64,000 nucleotides of DNA from Chitinophaga niastensis (GTDB lineage Bacteria > Bacteroidota > Bacteroidia > Chitinophagales > Chitinophagaceae). Position numbers and translations under genes: made by a program. The notes under the pieces were generated by a model. That model saw only the letters and a list, made by a program, of their open reading frames with translations, was not told the DNA's origin and ran no database searches. Numbering within the stretch: the stretch's first letter is position 1; every line of letters starts with the position of its first letter. The stretch spans positions 682,001 through 746,000 of the forward strand of contig NZ_PYAW01000002.1 in assembly GCF_003014755.1 (NCBI RefSeq), in the 5' to 3' direction. This document shows positions 9,517-18,661 of the stretch, in pieces.

Positions 9517-10650
9517 ATGATTGCAGGAATTTTGAAAGAAAAGAACGACGAAACCAGGGTATCTCTTGTCCCTGAAATAGTAAAGCAACTGCAGCAAATG
9601 TCGGTAACCGTGTGGGTGGAGCAGGGGGCCGGTGCGCATGCTTTCTATAACGATGACGCCTATATGGACGCCGGCGCATTGATTAAACAAGCCGGAGAAA
9701 TTCTTTCAGGTGCGGATATCATTTTTACACTGCAACCTCCATCCAGAGATCTTATAGACCAGATTCCTCCCAGGAAAATCATCACCGGCATTTTACAGCC
9801 ACTCTACCACGTGAGTGAAGTGGAATACTGGGCTTCCAAAAACATTACTGCTTTTAGTTTAGATACCATTCCGCGTACCACCCGTGCGCAGATAATGGAT
9901 GTGCTCAGTTCTCAGGCTAATATTGCCGGCTACAAGGCTGTGCTGCTGGCTGCGTATAGCTATTCCCGTTATTTACCAATGTTTATGACTGCAGCCGGAA
10001 GTATTGCACCTGCAAAGGTGCTTATTCTTGGCGCCGGGGTAGCCGGGCTACAGGCTATTGCCACTGCACGCCGGCTGGGGGCTGTGGTAGAAGTATTTGA
10101 TACCCGTCCGGCTGTGAAGGAAGAGGTGATAAGCCTGGGAGCTAAATTTGTAGAAGTAGATGGTGCTGCTGATGCTTCCAAAGCGGGCGGATATGCCGTA
10201 GAACAGAGTGAAGATTATAAAGAAAAACAACAACAACGCATAGCGGAGAGTATTGCGAAAGCAGATATTGTGATCACTACCGCACAAATTCCGGGTAAAG
10301 CGGCTCCTATTCTGATTACGACGCTTATGCTGGATCAGATGCGTGCCGGCTCCGTTATCGTTGATCTGGCAGCGGCCACCGGCGGCAATACCAGTGTTAC
10401 TAAAAACAACGAAACGGTGCATTACAGGGGTGTGAGTATCATCGGTAACTCCAATCTCCCGGCTACTATGCCTGCAGATGCGAGCAAACTATATGCAAAA
10501 AATGTATTCAATTTTCTAAAACTTATATTAACAAAAGAAGGCAACCTGCTCCTGAATTTTGAAGATGATATTGTGAAAGGTGCCTGTATAACTCATAACG
10601 GTGAAATAGTGAATGATCGCGTAAAAAGTGTGATGCAGCAGCTGGCATAG
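9517..10650 (+). CDS. pntAA: NAD(P) transhydrogenase subunit alpha part 1 (NAD-binding)
   Basis: Soluble domain I of the proton-translocating transhydrogenase that moves hydride from NADH to NADP+. It has 377 aa, begins with the alanine-dehydrogenase-like MIAGILKEKNDETRVSLVPE, and has the Rossmann motif LILGAGVAGLQAIATARRLG (about residues 169-188) followed by VEVFDTRP. The alpha subunit is split here: the membrane part is encoded by the next gene, 36 bp downstream, and beta follows, giving a three-gene operon like those of many Bacteroidota and Rhodospirillum. Confidence 0.97.
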   Translation: MIAGILKEKNDETRVSLVPEIVKQLQQMSVTVWVEQGAGAHAFYNDDAYMDAGALIKQAGEILSGADIIFTLQPPSRDLIDQIPPRKIITGILQPLYHVSEVEYWASKNITAFSLDTIPRTTRAQIMDVLSSQANIAGYKAVLLAAYSYSRYLPMFMTAAGSIAPAKVLILGAGVAGLQAIATARRLGAVVEVFDTRPAVKEEVISLGAKFVEVDGAADASKAGGYAVEQSEDYKEKQQQRIAESIAKADIVITTAQIPGKAAPILITTLMLDQMRAGSVIVDLAAATGGNTSVTKNNETVHYRGVSIIGNSNLPATMPADASKLYAKNVFNFLKLILTKEGNLLLNFEDDIVKGACITHNGEIVNDRVKSVMQQLA

Positions 10651-10686
10651 CTGATAGCTTTTAGTTTAATCGAAATACCCGTCAAC

Positions 10687-10998
10687 ATGGAACATATTTT
10701 ATCTTTCCTGCATCAGCATATTGAATTGATCTACATCGTAATCCTGTCTATTTTTCTGGGGGTAGAAGTGATTTCCAGGGTACCATCGGTATTACATACA
10801 CCACTGATGAGCGGTGCCAACGCTATTCATGGGGTAGTGATCATTGGTGCTATCATTGTGATGGGAAAAGCAGAAACCGATAATTACCTGGCGCTGATCC
10901 TGGGCTTCTTAGCTGTAATCCTGGGTACGATCAATGTGGTGGGTGGTTTTGTGGTGACTGACCGGATGCTGGAAATGTTTAAAGGAAAAAAGAAATAG
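10687..10998 (+). CDS. pntAB: NAD(P) transhydrogenase subunit alpha part 2 (membrane)
   Basis: Small integral membrane subunit (103 aa) that forms part of the proton channel (domain II). Three or four hydrophobic helices are visible: around LIYIVILSIFLGVEVI, AIHGVVIIGAIIVMG, and YLALILGFLAVILGTINVVGGF. The motif VPSVLHTPLMSGANAIHG is diagnostic for PntAB. It is flanked by pntAA and pntB on the same strand with gaps under 40 bp. Confidence 0.97.
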   Translation: MEHILSFLHQHIELIYIVILSIFLGVEVISRVPSVLHTPLMSGANAIHGVVIIGAIIVMGKAETDNYLALILGFLAVILGTINVVGGFVVTDRMLEMFKGKKK

Positions 10999-11025
10999 CG
11001 AAAGACTCACAGCTAAAACATCATT

Positions 11026-12576
11026 ATGGGATCCAGCATTTTATCTATCATCTACCTGATTGGCTCTGTTACTTTTATCCTCGGACTGAAAATGTTAAGC
11101 AAACCGGATACAGCCCGCAAGGGTAACCTGGTAGCCGCTGCCGGCATGACACTGGCTATCCTGGGTACTATCTTTCTCTATAAAACAAATGGTGAACATC
11201 TGCATAATTACGGATGGATAACTGCAGGGCTACTCATTGGTGGCATTGTGGGCGTACTATCTGCGAAGAAAGTGAAGATGACGGCGATGCCGGAAATGGT
11301 GAGTATGTTTAACGGTATGGGTGGGGCCTGTGCGGCATTGATTTCAATAGTAGAGTTTAATCACCTGATACATTTCAGCTCGCAACCAGGTGATGTGATA
11401 AAGGATGGCATGTCGCAGTTAACAAAACTATTACAACAGGTGATCGCTAATTCCAGCTCCATGGCCAATAGCGACCTGAATTTGAATAACATCATAGATT
11501 TCCGCGGACAACTCACTATTATTTTACTGGGTCTTATCATAGGTTCTGTTTCTTTTGCGGGAAGTGTAGTGGCCTGGGGGAAACTGAGCGGTAAAGTGAA
11601 AGATTTTTCCTTCAACGGACAGCATATCCTGAATCTCCTGGTAATGGCTGTTTTAGTTATTGCGGCTATTGTGTTGGTGGTTATTGTTAACGATAGGTTA
11701 TTAACCACGCAAACAGATGGCAACCCTTTACTGGTGCTGAAATTGCTGTTTTACAGTATTTTATTACTTTCCCTGTTCTATGGTGTTTTATTTGTACTGC
11801 CTATTGGTGGTGCAGATATGCCTGTGGTGATTTCATTACTTAACTCTTTTACCGGCGTAGCCGCTGCCTGTGGCGGATTTTTGTATGATAATCCTGTGAT
11901 GCTCACAGGTGGTATTCTCGTAGGTTCTGCGGGTACTATCCTCACCATTCTTATGTGTAAGGCGATGAACCGCTCCCTGAAAAATGTGTTGATTGGTTCT
12001 TTTGGAGGTGTAAAAACTGCTAACGCAGATAATAAAGATCAGGGTGTTTACAAAGAAATCAGTTTAAACGATGCTGCTGTTGTGCTCGCATATGCTAATA
12101 AAGTAATTATTGTACCTGGTTATGGATTGGCTGTAGCGCAGGCTCAGCATGCCTGTCATGAGTTAGAGAAAATGCTGGAAGATAAAGGCGTAATAGTAAA
12201 ATATGCTATACATCCGGTGGCCGGCCGTATGCCCGGACATATGAATGTATTGCTGGCAGAGGCAGACGTGCCATATGAGAAATTACTGGAGATGGAAGAT
12301 GCCAATGCAGAATTTCCTACTACCGATGTTGTACTGGTGCTGGGCGCAAATGATGTAGTAAACCCTGCCGCCAAGAGCGATCCCAATAGCCCTATTTACG
12401 GGATGCCCATACTGGAAGTGGAAAATGCGAAGTTGGTTATTGTGAATAAACGTAGTATGAAACCGGGTTATGCCGGTATTGAAAATGATCTTTTCTTTCA
12501 ACCTAAAACATCCATGTTATTTGGGGATGCCAAACAGGTATTGCAGCATTTGCTGGCGGAGATAAAGCAGGTGTAA
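11026..12576 (+). CDS. pntB: NAD(P) transhydrogenase subunit beta
   Basis: Membrane domain plus NADP(H)-binding domain III. At 516 aa it is longer than the usual ~460 aa; the extra length is mostly in a polar stretch around residues 115-160 rich in Ser/Asn between predicted helices. The C-terminal domain shows VIIVPGYGLAVAQAQHACHE, YAIHPVAGRMPGHMNVLLAEA and VLVLGANDVVNPAA, all standard for NADP binding. It is followed directly by a long inverted repeat that probably ends the pnt transcript. Confidence 0.97.
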   Translation: MGSSILSIIYLIGSVTFILGLKMLSKPDTARKGNLVAAAGMTLAILGTIFLYKTNGEHLHNYGWITAGLLIGGIVGVLSAKKVKMTAMPEMVSMFNGMGGACAALISIVEFNHLIHFSSQPGDVIKDGMSQLTKLLQQVIANSSSMANSDLNLNNIIDFRGQLTIILLGLIIGSVSFAGSVVAWGKLSGKVKDFSFNGQHILNLLVMAVLVIAAIVLVVIVNDRLLTTQTDGNPLLVLKLLFYSILLLSLFYGVLFVLPIGGADMPVVISLLNSFTGVAAACGGFLYDNPVMLTGGILVGSAGTILTILMCKAMNRSLKNVLIGSFGGVKTANADNKDQGVYKEISLNDAAVVLAYANKVIIVPGYGLAVAQAQHACHELEKMLEDKGVIVKYAIHPVAGRMPGHMNVLLAEADVPYEKLLEMEDANAEFPTTDVVLVLGANDVVNPAAKSDPNSPIYGMPILEVENAKLVIVNKRSMKPGYAGIENDLFFQPKTSMLFGDAKQVLQHLLAEIKQV

Positions 12577-12578
12577 TG

Positions 12579-12784
12579 GCCACCTTCGGTGGCGAAATTG
12601 TCTTTCTCCCGATTAGGCTGATTATGATGATTTTTCTGATTTTATTTTTTTTGATTATAAGAAGATTAGGACGGGTATTATTCGCATTAATCTTCGTTAA
12701 TTTTTCTAAATCAAAAAATAAAATCAGAAAAATCATCATAATCAGTCTAATCGGGAGAAAGACAATTTCAGCAGCTTTGCTGCT
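12579..12784. repeat. long nonamer-type inverted repeat with flanking mini-hairpins
   Basis: Arms of about 60 bp at 12594-12653 and 12710-12769 are nearly perfect complements. They contain GATT spaced every 9 bp (units CCCGATTAG, GCTGATTAT). Immediately outside the left arm is the hairpin GCCACCTTCGGTGGC (12579-12593), and outside the right arm AGCAGCTTTGCTGCT (12770-12784). A third small inverted repeat (GAAGATTA/TAATCTTC) lies in the loop. It follows the pntB stop by 2 bp and precedes the next rightward gene. Confidence 0.9.
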
Positions 12785-12837
12785 ATCCGCACTCTGATTT
12801 TTCCTCATTTCCACTTATTTTTGCGGAAAAACTTCCC

Positions 12838-14241
12838 TTGTCCAGTCATTTACCAGCAGCGCTGATTGAATCATTAGCAGGACTCCCGGGTTATAACCGG
12901 GAAACATTTGAGCGTGTACATGCCGCAGCCGAAAAAATCACCTCGCTGCGATTAAATCCTTTTAAGCTAAAAACGCAGGAAAAAGCACAGGAAGTGCTGC
13001 AGGCCTTGTCTCCCGCCGGTGTGGGCAAAGTGCCCTGGAGCGGTGACGGATATTATTTACCTGCCAGGCCGTCCTTTACTTTCGATCCTTTTTTTCATGC
13101 CGGCGCATATTATGTGCAGGAGGCTTCTTCCATGTTTGTGGAACAGGCAGTGCGTGCTACCGTAGATGTATCTGCGCCGTTAAAGGTGTTGGATCTATGT
13201 GCAGCGCCTGGTGGAAAATCTACTTTGTTGCAATCGTTGATAAGCCCGGAAAGTATACTGGTGGCTAATGAAGTGATTAAGCCACGTGCAGCATTGCTGG
13301 CGGATAATCTTACTAAATGGGGGGCTGTCAATGTAGTGGTAAGTAATAATGATCCGCGTGATTTTTCGAAATTGTCAGGTTATTTTGATCTGATGGTCGT
13401 GGATGCACCTTGTTCCGGTTCCGGTTTATTCCGCCGGGACCCGGAGTTGGTGAAGGAGTGGTCGCCCGAAAGTGTAGCGCTCTGTAGCCAGCGGCAGCAG
13501 CGGATTTTAGCCGATGTGTTACCTGCGTTGAAAGAGGGGGGAGTAGTCATTTATTCTACCTGTTCTTTTTCACAGGAAGAGGATGAAGCTATTCTGGATT
13601 GGCTGGCAGATCATTTTGAGCTGGAAAATATTCCGGTGACCATCGATGAAGGCTGGAAAATTATACCAACGGTAACGCATAAACGAAATTGCACCGGTTA
13701 TCGTTTTTATCCTGATAAACTAAAAGGTGAAGGTTTCTTCATTGCCTGTTTCCGTAAGCGCAGCGGCGAATCTGCGCGTAAATTTAAAGAACAGAAAACA
13801 GCGTTGCTGAGCGCAAAGGAGCGGGGTAAAATTACACCCTGGATCAATGCGCCGGAAGATCATCAATATTTTCAGCACCAGGAAGATGTATTGATTTTAC
13901 CGCCCTTATTGGCAGCAGAAATACCATTGTTGCAGCAACAATTGTATATTCGCAAAGCAGGCGTTAAAGCAGGGCAGCTTGGCGCAAAGGAATTGATTCC
14001 TGATCATCAGCTGGCCGCCAGTACGCTGGTGTCTGACGACCTGCCTGCTGTGTCGCTTAGTTTGCCGCAGGCCTTGCAATACCTGCGTAAAGAAGATCCG
14101 GGAGTTACTACAGATGTGAGAGGATGGGCATTAATCAGGTATGGAGATATGAATCTTGGCTGGGCCAAATTTTTATCTAACCGCATGAATAATTATTATC
14201 CGAAAGAGCTCCGCATCTTAAAAGAAATTACCGGGGTGTAA
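12838..14241 (+). CDS. RsmF/RsmB-type rRNA (cytosine-C5) methyltransferase
   Basis: SAM-dependent m5C methyltransferase of the NOL1/NOP2/Sun group (467 aa), closest in layout to RsmF: N-terminal PUA-like/ferredoxin segment, SAM-binding LDLCAAPGGKSTLLQ (about residues 118-132), and two catalytic cysteines, C192 in VDAPCSGSGLF and C242 in YSTCSFS. The C-terminal ~170 aa carries the RsmF-type extension. The start is a TTG at 12838 giving MSSHLPAALIESLAGLPGY; no ATG is available before the conserved start region, and a TATTTTTG box lies at 12816-12823. The exact rRNA target cannot be read from sequence. Confidence 0.88.
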   Translation: MSSHLPAALIESLAGLPGYNRETFERVHAAAEKITSLRLNPFKLKTQEKAQEVLQALSPAGVGKVPWSGDGYYLPARPSFTFDPFFHAGAYYVQEASSMFVEQAVRATVDVSAPLKVLDLCAAPGGKSTLLQSLISPESILVANEVIKPRAALLADNLTKWGAVNVVVSNNDPRDFSKLSGYFDLMVVDAPCSGSGLFRRDPELVKEWSPESVALCSQRQQRILADVLPALKEGGVVIYSTCSFSQEEDEAILDWLADHFELENIPVTIDEGWKIIPTVTHKRNCTGYRFYPDKLKGEGFFIACFRKRSGESARKFKEQKTALLSAKERGKITPWINAPEDHQYFQHQEDVLILPPLLAAEIPLLQQQLYIRKAGVKAGQLGAKELIPDHQLAASTLVSDDLPAVSLSLPQALQYLRKEDPGVTTDVRGWALIRYGDMNLGWAKFLSNRMNNYYPKELRILKEITGV

Positions 14242-14442
14242 AAAATAATCCGCTGCTATTTATCTCTGTCGCATAGCAACTATGAAATGCGCTGCCAACG
14301 AGTGTTTGATGAGTATATTGTTGTGAACGTGCTTATGCTGACTACCACAACAAAAAGCTTATTTTTCCGTTTGGTTTATTAAACAAAATTGTCAATTTTA
14401 ACGCATATATTCGTTGCCCGAAATAGTATAAACAGAGTTAGT

Positions 14443-15396
14443 ATGGTAAAATCGATTCTATCAATCGTCTTGTTTGGTTTCAGTGCAGGAGCGGTGCAAG
14501 CGCAGGACACGCTGCAGGTACAAGGTACCTCACCCGCCCTTTACATATCCCACACCGTTAAAAAAGGAGAAAATTTTTATAGCCTGAGCCGTGCCTACGG
14601 ATTGCCGCCAAAAGAAATAGCCACTGCCAATAAAGTGACTATGGAACAAGGCTTGCAGCTGGGACACAACCTGCATATTCCGCTCACTGCTGCTAACTTT
14701 TCCCAGAAGGCAGATGCAGCCGGTAAGCCGGTGTATCATAAAGTAACTGACAAAGAAACTTTATACCGCGTGAGCGTTAATTTTAACAAAGTGCCGTTGG
14801 ATAATATCCGTCAGTGGAATAATTTTTCCGGTGATGGGTTGAAGAAAGATAGCTATGTGATTGTCGGCTTCCTGAAAGGTGGTGGCGCTGCTGCTGAGCC
14901 TGTGAAACATGTAGAAAAAGCGGTGCCTGTTGGTACTGAACCTGTAGAAGTGGCGAAGGAAGCACCGGTAGCACCTGCTCCTAAAAAAGAAGCCGCTAAA
15001 AAAGAACCGGAAGTTGCCCGGCCGGTAACTGACAGTCCGGAAACCACCCCTGCACCGGCTAAACCAGCCGTAGTCAGTGGTAGTGGCGATTTTGAACAGC
15101 TATACGATAAACAAACCAACGGTGGTAAAAAGGCTGCTTCTGAAAAAGGCCCCGGTACCTGGTTTAAGAGTAATGCAGTCGGTAAATATTATGCACTGCA
15201 TAACACTGCTCCACGTGGTACGATCATTAAAGTTACCAATCCGCTGAATGGAAAATCTGTATACGCAAAAGTGCTGGATGTAATTCCACAGATGAAATCC
15301 AACGCCGGTTTGATCATTAAGCTGAGCGACAGTGCCATGCAGGCCCTGGGCAGCAATGAAACACGTTTTTACTGTGAACTGAACTACGAGAACTAG
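14443..15396 (+). CDS. exported LysM protein with RlpA-like C-terminal domain
   Basis: A 317 aa secreted protein: signal peptide (MVKSILSIVLFGFSAGAVQA), two LysM repeats (ISHTVKKGENFYSLSRAYGL about residues 34-53, then YHKVTDKETLYRVSVNF), a proline/lysine/alanine-rich linker (about 165-220), and a C-terminal double-psi-barrel segment (GTWFKSNAVGKYYALHNTAPRG followed by IIKVTNPLNGKSVYAKVLDV). The domain set suggests peptidoglycan binding. The catalytic residues of lytic RlpA are not obvious, so it may be structural. The frame extends to a TTG at 14389, but the ATG at 14443 begins the signal peptide. Confidence 0.85.
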   Translation: MVKSILSIVLFGFSAGAVQAQDTLQVQGTSPALYISHTVKKGENFYSLSRAYGLPPKEIATANKVTMEQGLQLGHNLHIPLTAANFSQKADAAGKPVYHKVTDKETLYRVSVNFNKVPLDNIRQWNNFSGDGLKKDSYVIVGFLKGGGAAAEPVKHVEKAVPVGTEPVEVAKEAPVAPAPKKEAAKKEPEVARPVTDSPETTPAPAKPAVVSGSGDFEQLYDKQTNGGKKAASEKGPGTWFKSNAVGKYYALHNTAPRGTIIKVTNPLNGKSVYAKVLDVIPQMKSNAGLIIKLSDSAMQALGSNETRFYCELNYEN

Positions 15397-15470
15397 CTTT
15401 TAGTATTTAGCTTTTAGCTCTTAGGAAAGATGTTTTACTAAGAGCTAAGAGCTAAAAGCTAAGAGAGCTA
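15395..15470. repeat. heptamer-type inverted repeat between convergent genes
   Basis: Perfect 18-bp arms at 15407-15424 and 15445-15462 with further partial pairing outside. Units are GCTTTTA, GTATTTA and GCTCTTA at 7-bp steps. It lies between the LysM gene and fmt, which converge, and so is placed to act as a two-way terminator. Confidence 0.85.
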
Positions 15471-15476
15471 AATGCG

Positions 15477-16406
15477 CTACAAAAATCTATACCCTCTTAA
15501 AAAGGCTTCGATATCCATCCGTTTTTTGCCTTCCAGCTGTATTTCATCCAGGAATAAATAGCCGTCAGGAGTAGCTATTTTCACATACGTTTTCTGGTCG
15601 GTGTCAAAATCACCGGGAGCTTTTGATGGTGTTGTATGTTCTTTATGTGCTTTGTAGATCTTTAGATTTTTCCCCTGAAAAACTGTCCACGCTGCCGGAT
15701 AGGGGCTGAGGCCACGTACCAGGTTATAAACTTTATCCAGCGGTTGCTGCCAGTTAACCTGACAGGTTTCCTTAAATATTTTAGGGGCATGTTTGATGGC
15801 TGCAGCCGGGATATTGGCCTGAGGTGTTTCTTTTACCTGTCCTGCTGCAATGGCCTGTACTGTTTTGAGTAGCAGTCCTGCACCGGTTTGCATAAGGTCA
15901 TCATGCAGTTCTCCTGCTGTTTCATCTTCCCTGATCGTTACCTTATCACTGAACAGGATATCGCCGGTATCAATTTCATGTTGCAGTTTAAAAGTAGTTA
16001 CACCGGATTCTTTTTCACCGTTGATGATAGCCCAGTTGATAGGCGCCGCTCCGCGATAATTTGGCAGCAGTGAAGCATGTACATTTATAGTGCCTTCCGG
16101 GGGCATATTCCATACCATTTCCGGTAGCATACGAAAAGCTACCACTACTTGCAGATCAGCCTTTAGCGCCGTTAATTCCGCTATAAAATCAGGGTTCTTT
16201 AACTTCTCCGGTTGCAAAACGTTTAATCCTTTGCTCACAGCATATTGTTTAACAGCACTCTCTTGCAACTGTAAGCCACGACCAGCGGGCTTATCCGGAG
16301 CGGTGATCACACCAACAATATTAAACCCGTTCTGAACCAGTATATCCAGGGACGCTACTGCGAAATCAGGCGTGCCCATAAAAACGATGCGGAGATCTTT
16401 ACTCAT
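15477..16406 (-). CDS. fmt: methionyl-tRNA formyltransferase
   Basis: Formylates initiator Met-tRNA with 10-formyl-THF. The 309 aa protein starts MSKDLRIVFMGTPDFAVASLDIL and carries the catalytic block INVHASLLPNYRGAAPINWAI (about residues 105-125) and the C-terminal OB-like domain (WTVFQGKNLKIYKA). An in-frame TTG at 16415 would add three residues, but it overlaps a perfect -7 box (16413-16420), so the ATG at 16406 is chosen. The mRNA would then have almost no leader. Confidence 0.96.
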   Translation of the reverse strand: MSKDLRIVFMGTPDFAVASLDILVQNGFNIVGVITAPDKPAGRGLQLQESAVKQYAVSKGLNVLQPEKLKNPDFIAELTALKADLQVVVAFRMLPEMVWNMPPEGTINVHASLLPNYRGAAPINWAIINGEKESGVTTFKLQHEIDTGDILFSDKVTIREDETAGELHDDLMQTGAGLLLKTVQAIAAGQVKETPQANIPAAAIKHAPKIFKETCQVNWQQPLDKVYNLVRGLSPYPAAWTVFQGKNLKIYKAHKEHTTPSKAPGDFDTDQKTYVKIATPDGYLFLDEIQLEGKKRMDIEAFLRGYRFL

Positions 16407-16412
16407 AGGGTG

Positions 16413-16420
16413 CAAAAATA
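16413..16420 (-). promoter_or_regulatory. -7 box immediately before fmt
   Basis: TATTTTTG on the minus strand matches TAnnTTTG, and only 6 nt separate it from the fmt ATG. A start of transcription at the usual distance would fall on or next to the ATG. No clear -33 TTG is seen because the upstream DNA is repeat. Confidence 0.45.
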
Positions 16421-16421
16421 A

Positions 16422-16853
16422 CTGTGATTTTTGTGATTTCCCTGATGAAGGAAGTCTGAACTGTGATTATTATGATTTTTGTGATTATCCTGATGAGCGG
16501 AGATCTGTGCGGGTGTTGTCTGAACCAGGATTTTTAAGATTTTACAGATTACCTTGATGGGTGCCGAAGATATTAGCGGAGATTGTCTGAACTGTGATTT
16601 TTATGATTATTCTGATTATCCTGATGAGCGAAGATTTCAGTGGAGATAATCGCATATATCTATGGGGTTTGCAACATAACACCCATCAGGGTAATCCATT
16701 CAATCCTAAAAATCCTGGTTCAGACAACACCCGCACAGATCTCCGCTCATCAGGATAATCAGAATAATCATAAAAATCACAGTTCAGACAATCTCCGCTG
16801 AAATCTCCGCTCATCAGGATAATCACAAAAATCATAATAATCACAGTTCAGAC
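16422..16853. repeat. nested compound inverted repeat (about 430 bp)
   Basis: The left half holds three units that begin GTCTGAAC at 16454, 16518 and 16584, preceded by a partial unit at 16422-16453. The right half holds their complements in reverse order, ending with GTTCAGAC at about 16726, 16787 and 16853. Two unit types are mixed: one reading CTGTGATTTTTATGATT and one reading CCAGGATTT. Each contains GATT at 9-bp steps. The whole fills the 450-bp gap between fmt and the NamZ-like gene; no gene is seen in it. Confidence 0.85.
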
Positions 16854-16857
16854 ATCT

Positions 16858-18024
16858 TTAATACAATAAGTATTTCGCACGTAAGGTCCTGAATTTCTTT
16901 AACCCCGGTTCCCAGCTTTTGCGGATATCCGCTTCAGATACGCCGGTTTTTATCTGTTGTTGCAATTGTGCGTTACCAGCCAATTTATTGAAGAAGGGAT
17001 TGAAAAATTTATCTTTCTCCGGAAATAAACGATAGGCTTCCAGCAGCCACTTTAATTCCAGCTTACGACCCTTATGGGGCGTAGCTTCCGGGGCATTACT
17101 CAGATCAAAACCGTAACACAGCTGGTCTTTTAATACCGGGTTTTTAGCGCCGGCAGTACTGCGTGGAGTGAACGAGTAGCCTGTTTTAGGAAACCCTGGT
17201 GCACCATAAACCTGGAAAGGCTTATCCGTACCGCGTCCCAGACTTACTGCGGTGCCTTCAAAAAAGCAGATGGAAGGGTACAGGTTAATAGCCGCCATGT
17301 CAGGCAGATTGGGCGAAGGTTTTACAGGCAAACGATAAAATGTTTGATGGCCGTAGTTTTCGCAAGGGATCACCCTGATATCGCATTGTATTCCTTTGCT
17401 GAGCCAGTGCTGTCCGTTCAGCATCCGGGCGTATTCTCCTACGGTCATGCCATGTACGATGGGAACCGGTTGCATACCTACAAAAGAATGAAAAGCAGTA
17501 TCCAGAACAGGACCGTCCACATAATCCCCGTTGGGATTGGGGCGATCCAGGATGATCAGTGTTTTTTTGTTTTCAGCAGCGGATTCCATGAGTTCCTGTA
17601 ATGAGGAAATGTAGGTGTAGAAGCGGGCGCCTACATCCTGTATATCAAATATCAGGATATCCACATCCTGCAGATCGGCTGCAGTGGCCTTCCGGTGCTG
17701 CCCATAGAGTGAAATAACAGGCAGGCCAGTTTTGCCATCGGTGCTGTTGCCTACTGTTTCGCCAGCATCGGCGTTGCCCCGAAACCCGTGCTCAGGGCTG
17801 AAAATCTTCTGAATTTTTATGTGCAGCTGCAATAAAGAGTCTACCAGGTGTGTATTATCAATGGTAGCTGTTTGATTTACCAGCAGGGCTACGCGCTTAT
17901 TTTTCAGCAGGGGCAGGTAGCGGGAAGTCTGCGCTGCGCCTGGTATTACATGGTCTGCGTATTGTGCCGATGCATTAAACAAACACCCACAAATAAGGGT
18001 GCAAATAAGGAGAATACGGTTCAT
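16858..18024 (-). CDS. DUF1343 exo-beta-N-acetylmuramidase-like protein (NamZ family)
   Basis: A 388 aa exported protein: signal peptide MNRILLICTLICGCLFNASA, then RVALLVNQTATI, FSPEHGFRGNADAGE (about residues 80-95), IFDIQDVGARFYTYISSL and LDRPNPNGDYVDGPVLD, all hallmarks of DUF1343. This family includes NamZ, which releases terminal MurNAc from peptidoglycan fragments. The function here is inferred from the family. The ATG at 18024 is preferred over an in-frame TTG at 18042 because it begins the signal peptide. Confidence 0.88.
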   Translation of the reverse strand: MNRILLICTLICGCLFNASAQYADHVIPGAAQTSRYLPLLKNKRVALLVNQTATIDNTHLVDSLLQLHIKIQKIFSPEHGFRGNADAGETVGNSTDGKTGLPVISLYGQHRKATAADLQDVDILIFDIQDVGARFYTYISSLQELMESAAENKKTLIILDRPNPNGDYVDGPVLDTAFHSFVGMQPVPIVHGMTVGEYARMLNGQHWLSKGIQCDIRVIPCENYGHQTFYRLPVKPSPNLPDMAAINLYPSICFFEGTAVSLGRGTDKPFQVYGAPGFPKTGYSFTPRSTAGAKNPVLKDQLCYGFDLSNAPEATPHKGRKLELKWLLEAYRLFPEKDKFFNPFFNKLAGNAQLQQQIKTGVSEADIRKSWEPGLKKFRTLRAKYLLY

Positions 18025-18128
18025 GCCGTTAAGATACAGCAAACCTTTATTGGGTGCATCAAAAAGTGGTGATTATAGCAGCTTTTTGTATCTTGTGCGG
18101 AATTATTAACACTAAACAATTTATTTTT

Positions 18129-18557
18129 ATGCAAGCTGTTAAAAACGGGGATACAGTGAAGGTGCATTACCATGGCCGTTTAACGAACGGAACTACTTTT
18201 GATTCTTCTGAGGGCAGGGCTCCACTCGAATTCAAAGTAGGTGCTGGTATGGTTATCAAAGGTTTTGAGAATGGTGTGTTGGACATGAAAGTGGGCGACA
18301 AGAAAACCGTTCACATCCCTGTTGATCAGGCTTATGGTCCCAAGAGCGAAGAAATGATCATGGATTTTCCAAAAGAAAATATCCCGGCTGATCTGAATCC
18401 TGAAGTAGGTATGGAACTGCAGATGAGCAATCCTCAGGGCCAGGTATTCCAGGTAAAGGTAGCTGCTATCGGTAACGAATTCATCACCCTGGATGCTAAC
18501 CACGCGCTTGCTGGTGAGGACCTGGTGTTTGATCTGGAACTGGTAGAAATCGTATAA
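18129..18557 (+). CDS. FKBP-type peptidyl-prolyl cis-trans isomerase, SlyD-like
   Basis: A 142 aa cytosolic prolyl isomerase with inserted-in-flap layout: MQAVKNGDTVKVHYHGRLTNG, TTFDSSEGRAPLEFKVG, MVIKGFENGVLDMKVGDKK (about residues 41-59), then the IF domain and LVFDLELVEI at the end. The metal-binding His-rich tail of E. coli SlyD is absent. The frame extends to 18054, but the ATG at 18129 starts the conserved domain and follows an A/T-rich leader. Confidence 0.92.
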   Translation: MQAVKNGDTVKVHYHGRLTNGTTFDSSEGRAPLEFKVGAGMVIKGFENGVLDMKVGDKKTVHIPVDQAYGPKSEEMIMDFPKENIPADLNPEVGMELQMSNPQGQVFQVKVAAIGNEFITLDANHALAGEDLVFDLELVEIV

Positions 18558-18661
18558 TATTTAGGGATTTTTTGATTTTTGTATGTAGATAGATAGTTAC
18601 CATGAAAACGTTCTTGCTGTAATTAAATAGCTACATACAAAAATCGGAAAATCCCTAAATA
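18558..18661. repeat. inverted repeat between convergent FKBP and thioesterase genes
   Basis: Arms of about 31 bp (TATTTAGGG... at 18558 and ...CCCTAAATA ending 18661) with minor mismatches and a ~40-nt loop. It overlaps the last codons of the thioesterase gene, whose TAG stop is in the right arm. Unlike most others it shows no clear 7- or 9-bp period. Likely a bidirectional terminator. Confidence 0.8.

Noticed and set aside
12503..12814. Overlapping open frames on both strands that encode nearly the same hydrophobic peptide
   Set aside because: They are products of the long inverted repeat: both arms translate alike on opposite strands. No start context or family resemblance.
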